Assembly (NCBI GenBank): GCA_947379685.1
Contig: CANCOG010000072.1
Coordinates: forward strand, 1 to 13,361
DNA from: Flavipsychrobacter stenotrophus
GTDB lineage: Bacteria; Bacteroidota; Bacteroidia; Chitinophagales; Chitinophagaceae
Length of the DNA stretch: 13,361 nucleotides
Direction: 5' to 3'
Shown here piece by piece: positions 1-6,569 of the stretch. The translations under genes were made by a program, and so were the position numbers. The notes beneath the pieces were generated by a model, which saw only the letters and a list, made by a program, of their open reading frames with translations, ran no database searches and had not been told where the DNA came from. The stretch's first letter is position 1. Every line of letters starts with the position of its first letter.

Positions 1-917
1 ATCAGCTGTTCACGCATTTGCGCTGTGATGTTTGTAGCATTCCAGGCAAAGGCATCCCCCTTTCGTAGGTACTTTTTAGCCTGTTCCATGGCGGCCTGTA
101 TTATCCTGCCATTGCCTTTGCTGTCGTTCCTATCCACCTTTTGTGCGCGGCGCATTTCATCAAGCGACACCACGGGCAGGCCGGGATAGTTTTTGGCCAG
201 GTAATGGTCTTTGCCACTGCCTGCAATACCCGAAACCATCACCACTTCGGACAGCGTATTTTCGAATGGCGTAAAATCAGGGCTTTGATTATCTTTTCTG
301 AAATAGCTGAACTTCGCCAGGTTACTAGCAAAGTACCTTGGCTTACCCCAACAGCCCTGCTCCATGCACAGTTCCCTGAAGAACTCCAGCCTTTCAAGCA
401 ATGAGGCAGTGTCAGCACACGTACGGCCTAAAGCATCAGCCTTAGCAAGCAAGTATAGCCATTCTGTGTTTACTTCAAGGCTGGCCTGTATCACCGCCTT
501 TACCGGGTCGCGCTTTTCAAGCCCCCATAATGGCAGGCCATGGTAGCGCACCAGGCCTATCACCTGCTGCCGCCACTCAAATGGGATTGTGAAATCCCTG
601 TAGAGTATGCTACCGGCTGTTTGTGCGCCTTTTTTTGAATGCCCCGGCGATACTATATGCCCATCTTCATCTACCCGCGTGGTTGACCGCTTTTCTATAT
701 CGTGCATCAGCGTGGCAACCCAAACTATCTCCTTTGCATCTTCTGGCAACTCCGCGAATTCCGGCAGGTTGGCCAATTCATGCAATACCATTTGTGTATG
801 CACTGCAACATCCCCCTCGGCATGGTGCACAGGGCTTTGGGGCACACCATTCATATCGCTTACCCAATCATATTTTTGCAGGCTATCCCAATTTTTATCT
901 GTTATTATCGGTTTCAT
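1..917 (-). CDS. HD-Pnk: HD phosphohydrolase fused to 5'-OH polynucleotide kinase (3' end of gene beyond window)
   Basis: A bifunctional nucleic-acid end-healing enzyme by family. The HD domain removes 3'-phosphate or 2',3'-cyclic phosphate ends and the P-loop domain phosphorylates 5'-OH ends, making ends that a ligase can seal. Seen: 305 residues before the window edge. An HD-type metal site is suggested by His40, the His72-Asp73 pair, His93, His126 and Asp161. A kinase domain starts near residue 222 with the P-loop GIAGSGKD (230-237), then VVSLDEMRR (249-257) and FAWNATN (290-296), as in T4-Pnk-like kinases. Known: an HD-Pnk of this architecture has been characterised biochemically from Runella slithyformis, also Bacteroidota. 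The ATG at 917 overlaps the stop of the upstream RNA ligase as ATGA, so the pair is probably translationally coupled. The position after the Walker lysine is Asp, where classic Pnks have Ser. The kinase C-terminus is missing only because the window ends. Confidence 0.88.
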   Translation of the reverse strand, partial: MKPIITDKNWDSLQKYDWVSDMNGVPQSPVHHAEGDVAVHTQMVLHELANLPEFAELPEDAKEIVWVATLMHDIEKRSTTRVDEDGHIVSPGHSKKGAQTAGSILYRDFTIPFEWRQQVIGLVRYHGLPLWGLEKRDPVKAVIQASLEVNTEWLYLLAKADALGRTCADTASLLERLEFFRELCMEQGCWGKPRYFASNLAKFSYFRKDNQSPDFTPFENTLSEVVMVSGIAGSGKDHYLAKNYPGLPVVSLDEMRRAQKVDRNDSKGNGRIIQAAMEQAKKYLRKGDAFAWNATNITAQMREQL

Positions 918-1606
918 TTTCTTTCGTTTTGTAATGGTGAGCGCTTCCAGTTCCTTGTCCAGTGTTCGTCAGTTTTCACATGCCCTTTCCGCACGTACAT
1001 GAACACATTTTGCTGAAATTCATCAACACCATATTCGTTAATATTCCGGGTTACCAGCCCTTCCATGCTGCATGGCTTGCCCTCTGCAACATCGTGCGAG
1101 TTAAAAACACTGGGGTGTGCAACAAGGCTTAATACTTCTTTTTCAAAAACTGCCCTGGCAGGCAGCATCGCGGCAGTTTGCAGCACAGGCACTGTAGGCA
1201 GGCCATACACTGCCGCTATAAAACAGGTTTCCTCCCACGAGAGCCATTTATCCAGCTCCCTTACCCCAAATACATAAAAGTGCGCATCAAGGCTGTGGTA
1301 CTCAATTGAGTGTATAGCAAAAAGGTTCTCCCCGAATATTTCGTAGTTGCCGAGGCTGCTTTTTATCTGTGCCCATGTTTGGCGCAGCTGCCCTGTCCAT
1401 GGCGATGCCGATGGAGCCGCATGCGAACGGGCAAATACGCCGTATTTGTTCAGGCAATTATTTTCGCCATCCAGCTTTTCAGTGTGAATGAGGCCATTAA
1501 TATTGCTGATATCCTGCCAGTAGTTATTGTTTACCCGGTCGTCGTTTGTGGTGCCGGGTGAAAACGGGAAATGGAATGTCCTCCCGTATTTTTGAGAATA
1601 CGCCAT
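914..1606 (-). CDS. ATP-dependent RNA ligase, Rnl2-like nucleotidyltransferase
   Basis: Seals 3'-OH and 5'-phosphate RNA ends through a ligase-AMP intermediate, by family. Seen, numbering from the ATG at 1606 (230 residues): motif I EKLDGEN with the adenylated Lys44, then an Arg and His shortly after (ARSH, 59-62). Motif III is YEIFGE (88-93), a motif IIIa-like FYVFG lies at 110-114, motif IV is MEGLV (181-185), and the motif V-like stretch has Lys207 and Lys211. The length fits a minimal nucleotidyltransferase domain with little C-terminal addition. A TTG nine bases upstream (1615) would add three residues; I prefer the ATG. The stop overlaps the ATG of the HD-Pnk by four bases, so end healing and sealing are made together. 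The family also contains ligases with other substrates, so RNA rather than DNA as substrate is inferred from the motif spacing and the partner gene. Confidence 0.85.
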   Translation of the reverse strand: MAYSQKYGRTFHFPFSPGTTNDDRVNNNYWQDISNINGLIHTEKLDGENNCLNKYGVFARSHAAPSASPWTGQLRQTWAQIKSSLGNYEIFGENLFAIHSIEYHSLDAHFYVFGVRELDKWLSWEETCFIAAVYGLPTVPVLQTAAMLPARAVFEKEVLSLVAHPSVFNSHDVAEGKPCSMEGLVTRNINEYGVDEFQQNVFMYVRKGHVKTDEHWTRNWKRSPLQNERK

Positions 1607-1641
1607 TATAATCAATTTTAGATGAATATAAAATTGCTCAT

Positions 1642-1657
1642 CCGGGGCAAAGCCCGG
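1642..1657. terminator. GC-rich hairpin upstream of the RNA ligase
   Basis: CCGGG and CCCGG form a 5-bp perfect stem around a six-base loop. It lies 36 bases before the ligase ATG and 133 bases after the stop of the upstream minus-strand gene. No T-run follows directly on either strand (on the minus strand ATTTTATATT comes about 8 bases later). It could end the upstream transcript or sit in the leader of the RNA repair unit; the sequence does not decide. Confidence 0.3.
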
Positions 1658-1789
1658 TTAGCTAAAGAGATATTTACCTAAAAAATTACATGGCATTTTG
1701 AGTTACTGCTTTTAATATTAAACCCCGACGCTATGCCGCGAGTGAGTACAAAGCTATGGCAAATAATTAATATCGGGAAACTAGATTCT

Positions 1790-2224
1790 TCAAATATCCC
1801 GCTCCATCTCCCATGTTCCGCAGCCAATAGTGGATTTGGAATCTGCTGCCCCCCAGAAGGGCTTCTCCTCCTCAAAATCCCAGGTGCCTGCGAAAATCTG
1901 TCGGACGGCATCATAGTTACCTTTGTAAAAAATTGGTGGACCTTCCGCACTAGTGTCAACGATAAGTTGATCGTCTAGCAAGTAGTGGGCTGAAGAATAC
2001 TTTTTTACAAAAGTGAGTTTGTCCTTCTTTAACTCACCAATAATAGTTGCTGGATCGGGGCTGGGAAAATAGCCGCCCTTATCCATCGCAGTTCCAATTA
2101 TAGTTGCTCCAATTTGGGTAATATCCAATTCAAAGTACAAAACGCTAACTCGCGCCAGGTCTGAATAACCATTTCCAAACCGTATTTTGCCTTTCCATTT
2201 GCCTGCAATATTATGAACGCTCAT
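1790..2224 (-). CDS. Hypothetical protein, probably a small beta-rich or lipocalin-like fold
   Basis: I do not recognise this 144-residue protein. Seen: no signal peptide and no membrane segment. Alternating hydrophobic/polar strands are suggested by the N-terminal IAGKWKGKIRFGNGY, the central TQIGATIIGTAMD, and two C-terminal GTW repeats (GTWDFEEE and GTWEMERD). Repeats of the type G-x-W followed by a strand are common in lipocalin-like and similar small beta-barrels, so a ligand-binding barrel is a guess only. The ATG at 2224 is preceded closely by AGGAGT, which is too near to act as a normal ribosome binding site. It faces the same way as the RNA ligase, 183 bases upstream of it, with a GC hairpin between, so a shared transcript is possible but not shown. 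The codon pattern and protein-like composition support a real gene. Confidence 0.65.
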   Translation of the reverse strand: MSVHNIAGKWKGKIRFGNGYSDLARVSVLYFELDITQIGATIIGTAMDKGGYFPSPDPATIIGELKKDKLTFVKKYSSAHYLLDDQLIVDTSAEGPPIFYKGNYDAVRQIFAGTWDFEEEKPFWGAADSKSTIGCGTWEMERDI

Positions 2225-2595
2225 ACTCCTGAAATTTGTTAAAAGATATCTTCCCCTATTCCGAAGTTAAATACTTCAACTTGCCATTGATCATCAAAAC
2301 AATGATTCCTGACTACTTACGTAATAATCTTAATGCCAATGTTGCGAATCTACTACATTGAGAACCGTCGATTTCCAAAATTGAGGCACGATATTCAAAA
2401 CAGTGTCCAATATGACTGGTGAAAGCTACGAAAATACTTTCAGGTCTCCCAAAATCCTGTTTGCGAAATGAACCATACAGGTAACTTAAGAAGTGGGCAC
2501 CTCAAATAACTAACCTGTCCACCAACCGTATTACCCTAGCAAAACCCGCTTCCCACCCATCACCGTCCCCACCGCCGAATTAAATCCCACCAATA
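2225..2595. other. Gene-poor stretch, no supported feature
   Basis: About 370 bases between the hypothetical protein and the first lipoprotein promoter. All frames are broken by stops at short intervals; the best open runs are under 30 codons. I see no tRNA, no convincing hairpin and no repeat. The right end (about 2525-2585) is C-rich on the plus strand and unlike the flanks. A decayed gene is possible but cannot be shown by eye. Confidence 0.4.
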
Positions 2596-2628
2596 TTTGT
2601 GCAGGGAGGGAAATAATTTATAAATTAG
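2596..2628 (+). promoter_or_regulatory. Bacteroidota-type promoter of lipoprotein gene 1
   Basis: TTTG at 2596-2599, a 21-base spacer, then TAAATTAG at 2621-2628, one mismatch from the Bacteroidota -7 consensus TAnnTTTG. Four bases further down is the perfect palindrome GCAATTGC (2633-2640). The same -7 box, gap and palindrome recur ahead of the second lipoprotein gene. Confidence 0.55.
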
Positions 2629-2672
2629 CGGTGCAATTGCCGTTTCTTATAAAAACTAATCGGAAAAATATC

Positions 2673-2810
2673 ATGAACTTACTTAAGAGAATTATTGCTA
2701 TAGTATTGTTGGTTGCAGGCTTTGCCTCCTGCACCAAGACAACTTTCCCAGGTCATAGCCGGGTACACCATTATTATCACAAACAATACAATAAAGGATA
2801 CTTCAGGTAA
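2673..2810 (+). CDS. Tiny lipoprotein, tandem copy 1
   Basis: A 45-residue predicted lipoprotein of unknown function. Seen: a basic N-terminus (MNLLKR), a hydrophobic core (residues 7-18) and the lipobox GFASC with Cys20. The mature part is only 26 residues and has no acidic residue. It is rich in His (28, 32, 33, 36), Tyr (34, 35, 39, 43), Lys and Arg, and ends FR. The ATG at 2673 is chosen because it gives a complete type II signal peptide and aligns with the second copy. Its neighbour at 2914 is a paralogue with the Cys at the same residue number, the same ending and a similar upstream region. By family rules the product should be lipid-anchored in the cell envelope. The role is unknown; similarity to entericidin-type mini-lipoproteins is only in size and tandem layout. 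Confidence 0.7.
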   Translation: MNLLKRIIAIVLLVAGFASCTKTTFPGHSRVHHYYHKQYNKGYFR

Positions 2811-2833
2811 GGGATACTAACCTATGTAAATAT

Positions 2834-2867
2834 TTTCCCGTGCAATGAAAATGTTTAAATATATTAG
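2834..2867 (+). promoter_or_regulatory. Promoter of lipoprotein gene 2, duplicate of the first
   Basis: TATATTAG at 2860-2867 matches the -7 consensus except one base. A weaker TTTC lies at 2834-2837, 22 bases upstream. As in copy 1, the palindrome GCAATTGC (2872-2879) follows after four bases and is itself followed by a similar TTTCxTTA stretch. The duplication therefore includes the control region. Confidence 0.45.
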
Positions 2868-2913
2868 CGTAGCAATTGCCATTTCCTTAAATCACAATAA
2901 CACAAATAGACGA

Positions 2914-3054
2914 ATGAAACTCCTAAAGAAGCTTATCGCTGTAATTCTTGTTACTATTTTCTTTACATCCTGCATGGGGCTTTACCCGCGTACGCACTAC
3001 GGTAATATCATGCGCCGGAACCCATCAGCGCATCACTCTCCAGGTTTCAGGTGA
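2914..3054 (+). CDS. Tiny lipoprotein, tandem copy 2
   Basis: A 46-residue predicted lipoprotein, paralogue of the one at 2673. Seen: MKLLKK, a hydrophobic core and the lipobox FFTSC with Cys20, exactly the residue number of copy 1. The mature part of 27 residues has no Asp or Glu, contains His28, His40 and His41 plus several Arg, and ends GFR (copy 1 ends YFR). An in-frame ATG at 2845 would give 69 residues but would bury the signal peptide inside the protein and lies upstream of the predicted -7 box; the ATG at 2914 is therefore preferred. The mature parts of the two copies have diverged strongly while signal peptide, length, charge and upstream region are kept. The function is not known. 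Confidence 0.68.
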   Translation: MKLLKKLIAVILVTIFFTSCMGLYPRTHYGNIMRRNPSAHHSPGFR

Positions 3055-3153
3055 TTAACAGGGTACAACTGGCAATCCATTAGTTTCTGCAACGAAAACT
3101 GCTACACACAGGTTTTGTGCTTGCATGTTATGCATTGCAAACGCTTAACCAGC

Positions 3154-4488
3154 CTATTTCTTTGGCTTCCTTTTGATTGGCTTTCCGTATTTCTTCATCA
3201 TCACATCGGAGTGCTTGACCTTTACATTTACCTTCCGGTTCTTGGCTGATTTTTCGTGGAATGCTGCGCCCACATTTTCCCGCTTGGGGATCTTCAGCTT
3301 AATTTCTTTGAGGTGCCCCTTGGGTTTTTCGTCTTCGGTCAGTTCTTCGGATATTTCAAGTTCATCGGGCAACGACATTACAGGCACTTTGTAATTCATT
3401 AGGGCTTCAATGGCGTCCTGATTTTCCTTTTCAGCAGGAGTAACAAACGTGATTGAAATACCTTTTTTATCTGCCCTACCCGTTCTGCCAATTCTGTGGA
3501 TATAATTCTCCGGTACTTCCGGCACGTCGAAATTAACTACGTGTGTCACTTCTGCAATATCTAAACCGCGTGCAATAATGTCTGTGGCAATAATAAACGT
3601 GTACACCCCATCCTGAAACTGGCGGACTGTATTGAACCTGTGGTTCTGTTCCTTATTACTATGTATCACGCCTGCCTTGCCGGGAAATTTAGGCTCCAGT
3701 GCGGCATAAAGCTGATCGGCAAGGGCCTTTGTGGCTGCAAACACCAACACCTTTGTCATATCGGGGTTAGTGCTCAGCAGGAGTTCCAGCAGGTTTACCT
3801 TGGTGTAAAAATTAGGTACTTCATAGGCCGACTGGTTAATATTCTCCAATGGCGTACCCACGGGAGCAGCTTCAATCATCACCGGGTGATCGAAGTAGGT
3901 ATTCATTAGTGTTTCCACTTCTGGTGTTATGGTCGCGGAAAACAGCAGGTTTTGCCGCTTTGGTGGTATCAGGTCAAGAATATTGTTCAACTGTGTACGG
4001 AATCCGAGATGCAGCATTTCATCTACCTCATCAATCACCAGCCTTTTAATTGCTTTCAGCTTGAGAAAACCGTTGTATACCAGGTCCAGCAGGCGCCCGG
4101 GAGTTGCAACAATAATGTCAGAGCCATTGGAAACTGCAGCAGCCTGAGGCTTCATATTCACACCGCCATATACACCTATCACTTCAACAGTCATATAGGC
4201 TGTAAGCTTCTTAACTTCCTCCACTACCTGTGCCACCAGTTCGCGTGTAGGCACCAGTATCAGAATTTGCGGATTCCTGTCTTTTGAAAATTTCAACTGC
4301 CGGAGACTTGGCAGCAGGTATGCGTATGTTTTACCGGTTCCCGTTTGTGCTATACCGCAAATATCCTTTCCCGACATAATAACGGAAAACACTTTGTGCT
4401 GAATGGTGGTGGGGGTAGTCAGGCCAAGGTCATCCAGGGCATTGAGTAACGGGGCATTGAGATTTAAATCACTAAAAGTCATATTCAT
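3154..4488 (-). CDS. DEAD-box-family ATP-dependent RNA helicase (RhlE-like), motif II DEVD
   Basis: Unwinds short RNA duplexes or remodels RNA-protein complexes using ATP, probably in ribosome assembly or RNA decay. Seen in 444 residues: Q motif with Gln30, motif I AQTGTGKT (47-54), PTREL (80-84), TPGR (129-132), motif II DEVD (153-156) in place of DEAD, SAT (184-186), TDIIARGLD (302-310) and HRIGRTGR (331-338). After about residue 400 follows a Lys/Arg-rich tail ending KRKPKK, typical of RNA-binding tails in RhlE-like proteins. All catalytic motifs are present, so it should be active; DEVD keeps the Asp-Glu pair needed for ATP hydrolysis. An ATG two codons later (4482) is an equally good start. 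It converges on the second lipoprotein gene and diverges from the YihY gene. It is monocistronic as far as visible. Confidence 0.93.
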   Translation of the reverse strand: MNMTFSDLNLNAPLLNALDDLGLTTPTTIQHKVFSVIMSGKDICGIAQTGTGKTYAYLLPSLRQLKFSKDRNPQILILVPTRELVAQVVEEVKKLTAYMTVEVIGVYGGVNMKPQAAAVSNGSDIIVATPGRLLDLVYNGFLKLKAIKRLVIDEVDEMLHLGFRTQLNNILDLIPPKRQNLLFSATITPEVETLMNTYFDHPVMIEAAPVGTPLENINQSAYEVPNFYTKVNLLELLLSTNPDMTKVLVFAATKALADQLYAALEPKFPGKAGVIHSNKEQNHRFNTVRQFQDGVYTFIIATDIIARGLDIAEVTHVVNFDVPEVPENYIHRIGRTGRADKKGISITFVTPAEKENQDAIEALMNYKVPVMSLPDELEISEELTEDEKPKGHLKEIKLKIPKRENVGAAFHEKSAKNRKVNVKVKHSDVMMKKYGKPIKRKPKK

Positions 4489-4502
4489 ACTATAATTCCG
4501 TG

Positions 4503-4510
4503 CGAAGGTA
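4503..4510 (-). promoter_or_regulatory. Possible -7 box of the helicase gene
   Basis: On the minus strand TACCTTCG, one mismatch from TAnnTTTG and from the TACCTTTG boxes before pyrD and hemA, lies 14 bases upstream of the helicase ATG. No good TTTG was found at the expected distance, so the call is weak. Confidence 0.3.
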
Positions 4511-4857
4511 TACTATATAGTGCTTAGGTTATGTTAAGCAGTAAAGTTGGGTGTCATTCATTTTTTGGCATTAAAAAGATACTGCTTATTGAAGCCCGGG
4601 AACTTGTGTATCTGCATCATCATTCACAAATACACATAACGTCACATTTGAACAATATCATACAGTTTTCGTTGTACTCGCTATTTTGCATCAGGGGCAG
4701 TTATAGTGGCACGGGTTTAATGGCAACAAATACAAGACGCAACACACAACAAATAGGCAAATATACCTAATACATAAGCATCGTTTATAGTTAATAACAA
4801 AGCGAAAGAAGCGATGATGACAAAATTCAATTCCACTATTAAAACAACCAAACACAC
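4511..4857. other. Divergent intergenic stretch between helicase and YihY genes
   Basis: About 350 AT-rich bases. It must hold the control region of the YihY gene. A plus-strand open frame of 79 codons (4531-4770) has no family likeness, biased amino-acid content and no start signal, so I do not call it. Only weak inverted repeats are seen (for example GTGTAT at 4606 and ATACAC at 4630). Confidence 0.4.
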
Positions 4858-5805
4858 ATGAAAGAAAAATTATCCATAAAAGGAATTTGGGAAATAATTA
4901 AAAATACTTTCGAAGGTTTTTCGGAAGATAAGGTTACAAAATTAAGTGGTTCACTCGCCTACTACACTGTATTTTCAATGGGGCCATTGTTTGTCGTTAT
5001 AATTTCGCTATGTGGGCTATTGCTTGGCCGGGATGCCATTGAGGGAAAGCTATATTCGGTGTTGGAAGGCTTTGTAGGTGGCGACACGGCGATACAATTA
5101 CAACAAATTATAAAAAACGCTGCAGTTGGCAGTAAAAGCACAGTCGCTGCTATAGTGGGCATTGCAACGCTACTATTGGGTGCAACTACTGTATTTGCCG
5201 AAATTCAGGATTCAATAAATGGAATCTGGGGACTGAAACCAAAGCCGAAACGTGGATGGCTGAAATTTTTACAGAACCGATTTCTATCATTTTCTGTAAT
5301 TGTAAGCCTGGGGTTCCTCTTATTGGTATCCCTTGCAATAACTGGTGTAATTGAAGGAATCAACGGCAGACTGAAAGCTCACTTTCCAGATGTAGCTGTC
5401 GCTGTGTTTTACGTCATTAATCTGCTGCTCTCGTTTGGCACAAGTGCACTGATATTTGCGGTAATATTTAAAGTACTTCCCGATGCCAAAATAAAATGGA
5501 AAGATGTTTTTGCCGGCGCACTAATAACTGCACTTTTGTTCATCGTCGGAAAATTTTCCATTTCATTATATATTTCTCAGACGAAGGTTGGCAGCACATA
5601 CGGCGCAGCCGGTTCGCTGGTAGTATTAATTGTTTGGGTCTATTACTCTTCAATAATACTTTATCTGGGAGCCGAATTCACAAAGGCCTATGCGATCAAA
5701 TATGGTTCGCCTATTATTCCTAACGATTATGCTGTAACCATGAAAGAAGTGGAGATAGAAACGGGAAATGCTTCTATACAGGAAAAGGAAGAAAAATTGT
5801 CATAA
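4858..5805 (+). CDS. YihY/BrkB family inner-membrane protein
   Basis: A polytopic membrane protein of the YihY/virulence factor BrkB family, once mis-named ribonuclease BN; the molecular role is still unclear. Seen in 315 residues: about six membrane segments (roughly 31-55, 93-115, 140-165, 180-205, 217-240 and 250-272). Family signatures are LAYYTVFSMGPL near residue 33, FAEIQDSINGIW near 113, and the C-terminal WVYYSSIILYLGAEFTKAY near 260. Length is normal for the family. The last about 30 residues are charged and probably cytoplasmic. The ATG at 4858 is preceded by an A/C-rich leader without Shine-Dalgarno sequence, as usual in Bacteroidota. It converges on the thioredoxin-like gene with a strong terminator between. 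Confidence 0.92.
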   Translation: MKEKLSIKGIWEIIKNTFEGFSEDKVTKLSGSLAYYTVFSMGPLFVVIISLCGLLLGRDAIEGKLYSVLEGFVGGDTAIQLQQIIKNAAVGSKSTVAAIVGIATLLLGATTVFAEIQDSINGIWGLKPKPKRGWLKFLQNRFLSFSVIVSLGFLLLVSLAITGVIEGINGRLKAHFPDVAVAVFYVINLLLSFGTSALIFAVIFKVLPDAKIKWKDVFAGALITALLFIVGKFSISLYISQTKVGSTYGAAGSLVVLIVWVYYSSIILYLGAEFTKAYAIKYGSPIIPNDYAVTMKEVEIETGNASIQEKEEKLS

Positions 5806-5894
5806 CAGCAGGAGACTCCATTCTCAAACCAGATTTCCCAAACTATTTAACCTCGCCAAACAAAAGCAAAAAAAAATAGCATTAGCTCAAATCA

Positions 5895-5926
5895 AAAAAG
5901 CGGGAACCCACAAGGCTCCCGCTTTT
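5895..5926. terminator. Bidirectional rho-independent terminator
   Basis: A-run, then GCGGGA (5900-5905) and TCCCGC (5917-5922) with an inner CC/GG pairing, then TTTT. Both strands show a stem followed by a T-run. It lies between the convergent YihY gene (ends 5805) and the thioredoxin-like gene (ends 5948) and should stop both transcripts. Confidence 0.88.
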
Positions 5927-5947
5927 CAATTGTTCGACAGAAAAATG

Positions 5948-6478
5948 TTATTCCAAAAACTTCATGATATCGTTCTTGGCTTCTTCAGCACGCATGTACT
6001 TGCCAACGATGTTGCCCTTAGGATCGAGCAGGAATGCCTGTGGAATGTATTGCAAACCGTATAAACGAGTTGCAGCTGATTGCCACTGCATAAGATCACT
6101 CATGTGGTTGTCCCATTTCAGACCATCTTTCTTAATGGCATCCATCCACCTTGTTTTGTCGTTATCTAAAGAGAAACTCACAACAGTGAACCCCTTTGGC
6201 GCACCCTTGAATTTTTTGTCCTTTGCAGTAAACTCGTCATACATTCTCACCAGGCCCGGATTTGCCATACGGCAAGGACCGCACCATGAAGCCCAGAAGT
6301 CAAGCAATACGTAATGACCTTTATTGATCTCTGAAAGTTTAATAGTTTTGCCTTCAGGAGTCTGAAACGCCAGTTCAGGAGCTTTTTGTCCTATTTTGAT
6401 AAAATTATTTTCATTTTGCGCAGAGGCAGAAAAGAAAAAGCCCAGCACGAGGGCAAACAGCATCAGTGTTTTTTTCAT
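5948..6478 (-). CDS. Exported TlpA/ResA-like thiol-disulfide oxidoreductase
   Basis: A periplasmic thioredoxin-fold protein that reduces or exchanges protein disulfides, as in cytochrome c maturation or envelope stress roles. Seen in 176 residues: a signal peptide (1-20) ending SASAQ, with cleavage before Gln21 likely and no lipobox. An AhpC/TSA-type fold start GQKAPELAF (30-38) follows, then the active site WCGPC (Cys66, Cys69) and the cis-proline in YIPQ (Pro146). Length is typical of single-domain TlpA-like proteins. It lies 91 bases downstream of pyrD on the same strand and may be co-transcribed, although there is room for its own promoter; pyrD and this gene have no obvious shared pathway. 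The partner protein cannot be told from sequence. Confidence 0.9.
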   Translation of the reverse strand: MKKTLMLFALVLGFFFSASAQNENNFIKIGQKAPELAFQTPEGKTIKLSEINKGHYVLLDFWASWCGPCRMANPGLVRMYDEFTAKDKKFKGAPKGFTVVSFSLDNDKTRWMDAIKKDGLKWDNHMSDLMQWQSAATRLYGLQYIPQAFLLDPKGNIVGKYMRAEEAKNDIMKFLE

Positions 6479-6569
6479 TTTGTGGTTTTTGAAAATTAAC
6501 GTTGTAAATATAAACAGTACAGTTCAATAATTGGTATTGCAAAGGCCGTACCAAAAACAAATGTTGCAA

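Noticed and set aside
607..1002. Plus-strand open frames opposite the RNA repair genes, up to 131 codons
   Set aside because: They are antisense to two well-supported genes with intact motifs, are rich in Ser, Cys and His, and show no family likeness.
2515..2615. Minus-strand stretch that reads like a protein C-terminus (hydrophobic, Gly/Val-rich, ending VLLG then stop)
   Set aside because: The open run is under 30 codons, closed by a stop upstream, with no start and no family match. Possibly a decayed gene end, but the reading could be chance in a GC-rich patch.
2845..2913. Upstream in-frame ATG that would extend lipoprotein copy 2 by 23 residues
   Set aside because: It precedes the predicted -7 box, and the extension would place the signal peptide inside the protein; the shorter form aligns exactly with copy 1.
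2673..3054. Entericidin-like antidote/toxin lipoprotein pair
   Set aside because: Only the small size, lipobox and tandem layout agree; the mature sequences do not resemble entericidins, so the name is not used.
3089..3140. Imperfect inverted repeats between lipoprotein 2 and the helicase, including TTGCA and TGCAA arms at 3121 and 3136
   Set aside because: Stems are short or bulged and lack a T-run, so a terminator cannot be supported, although one is expected between convergent genes.
4531..4770. 79-codon plus-strand open frame in the helicase-YihY gap
   Set aside because: No start context, no hydrophobic pattern or motif, and composition typical of translated non-coding AT-rich DNA.
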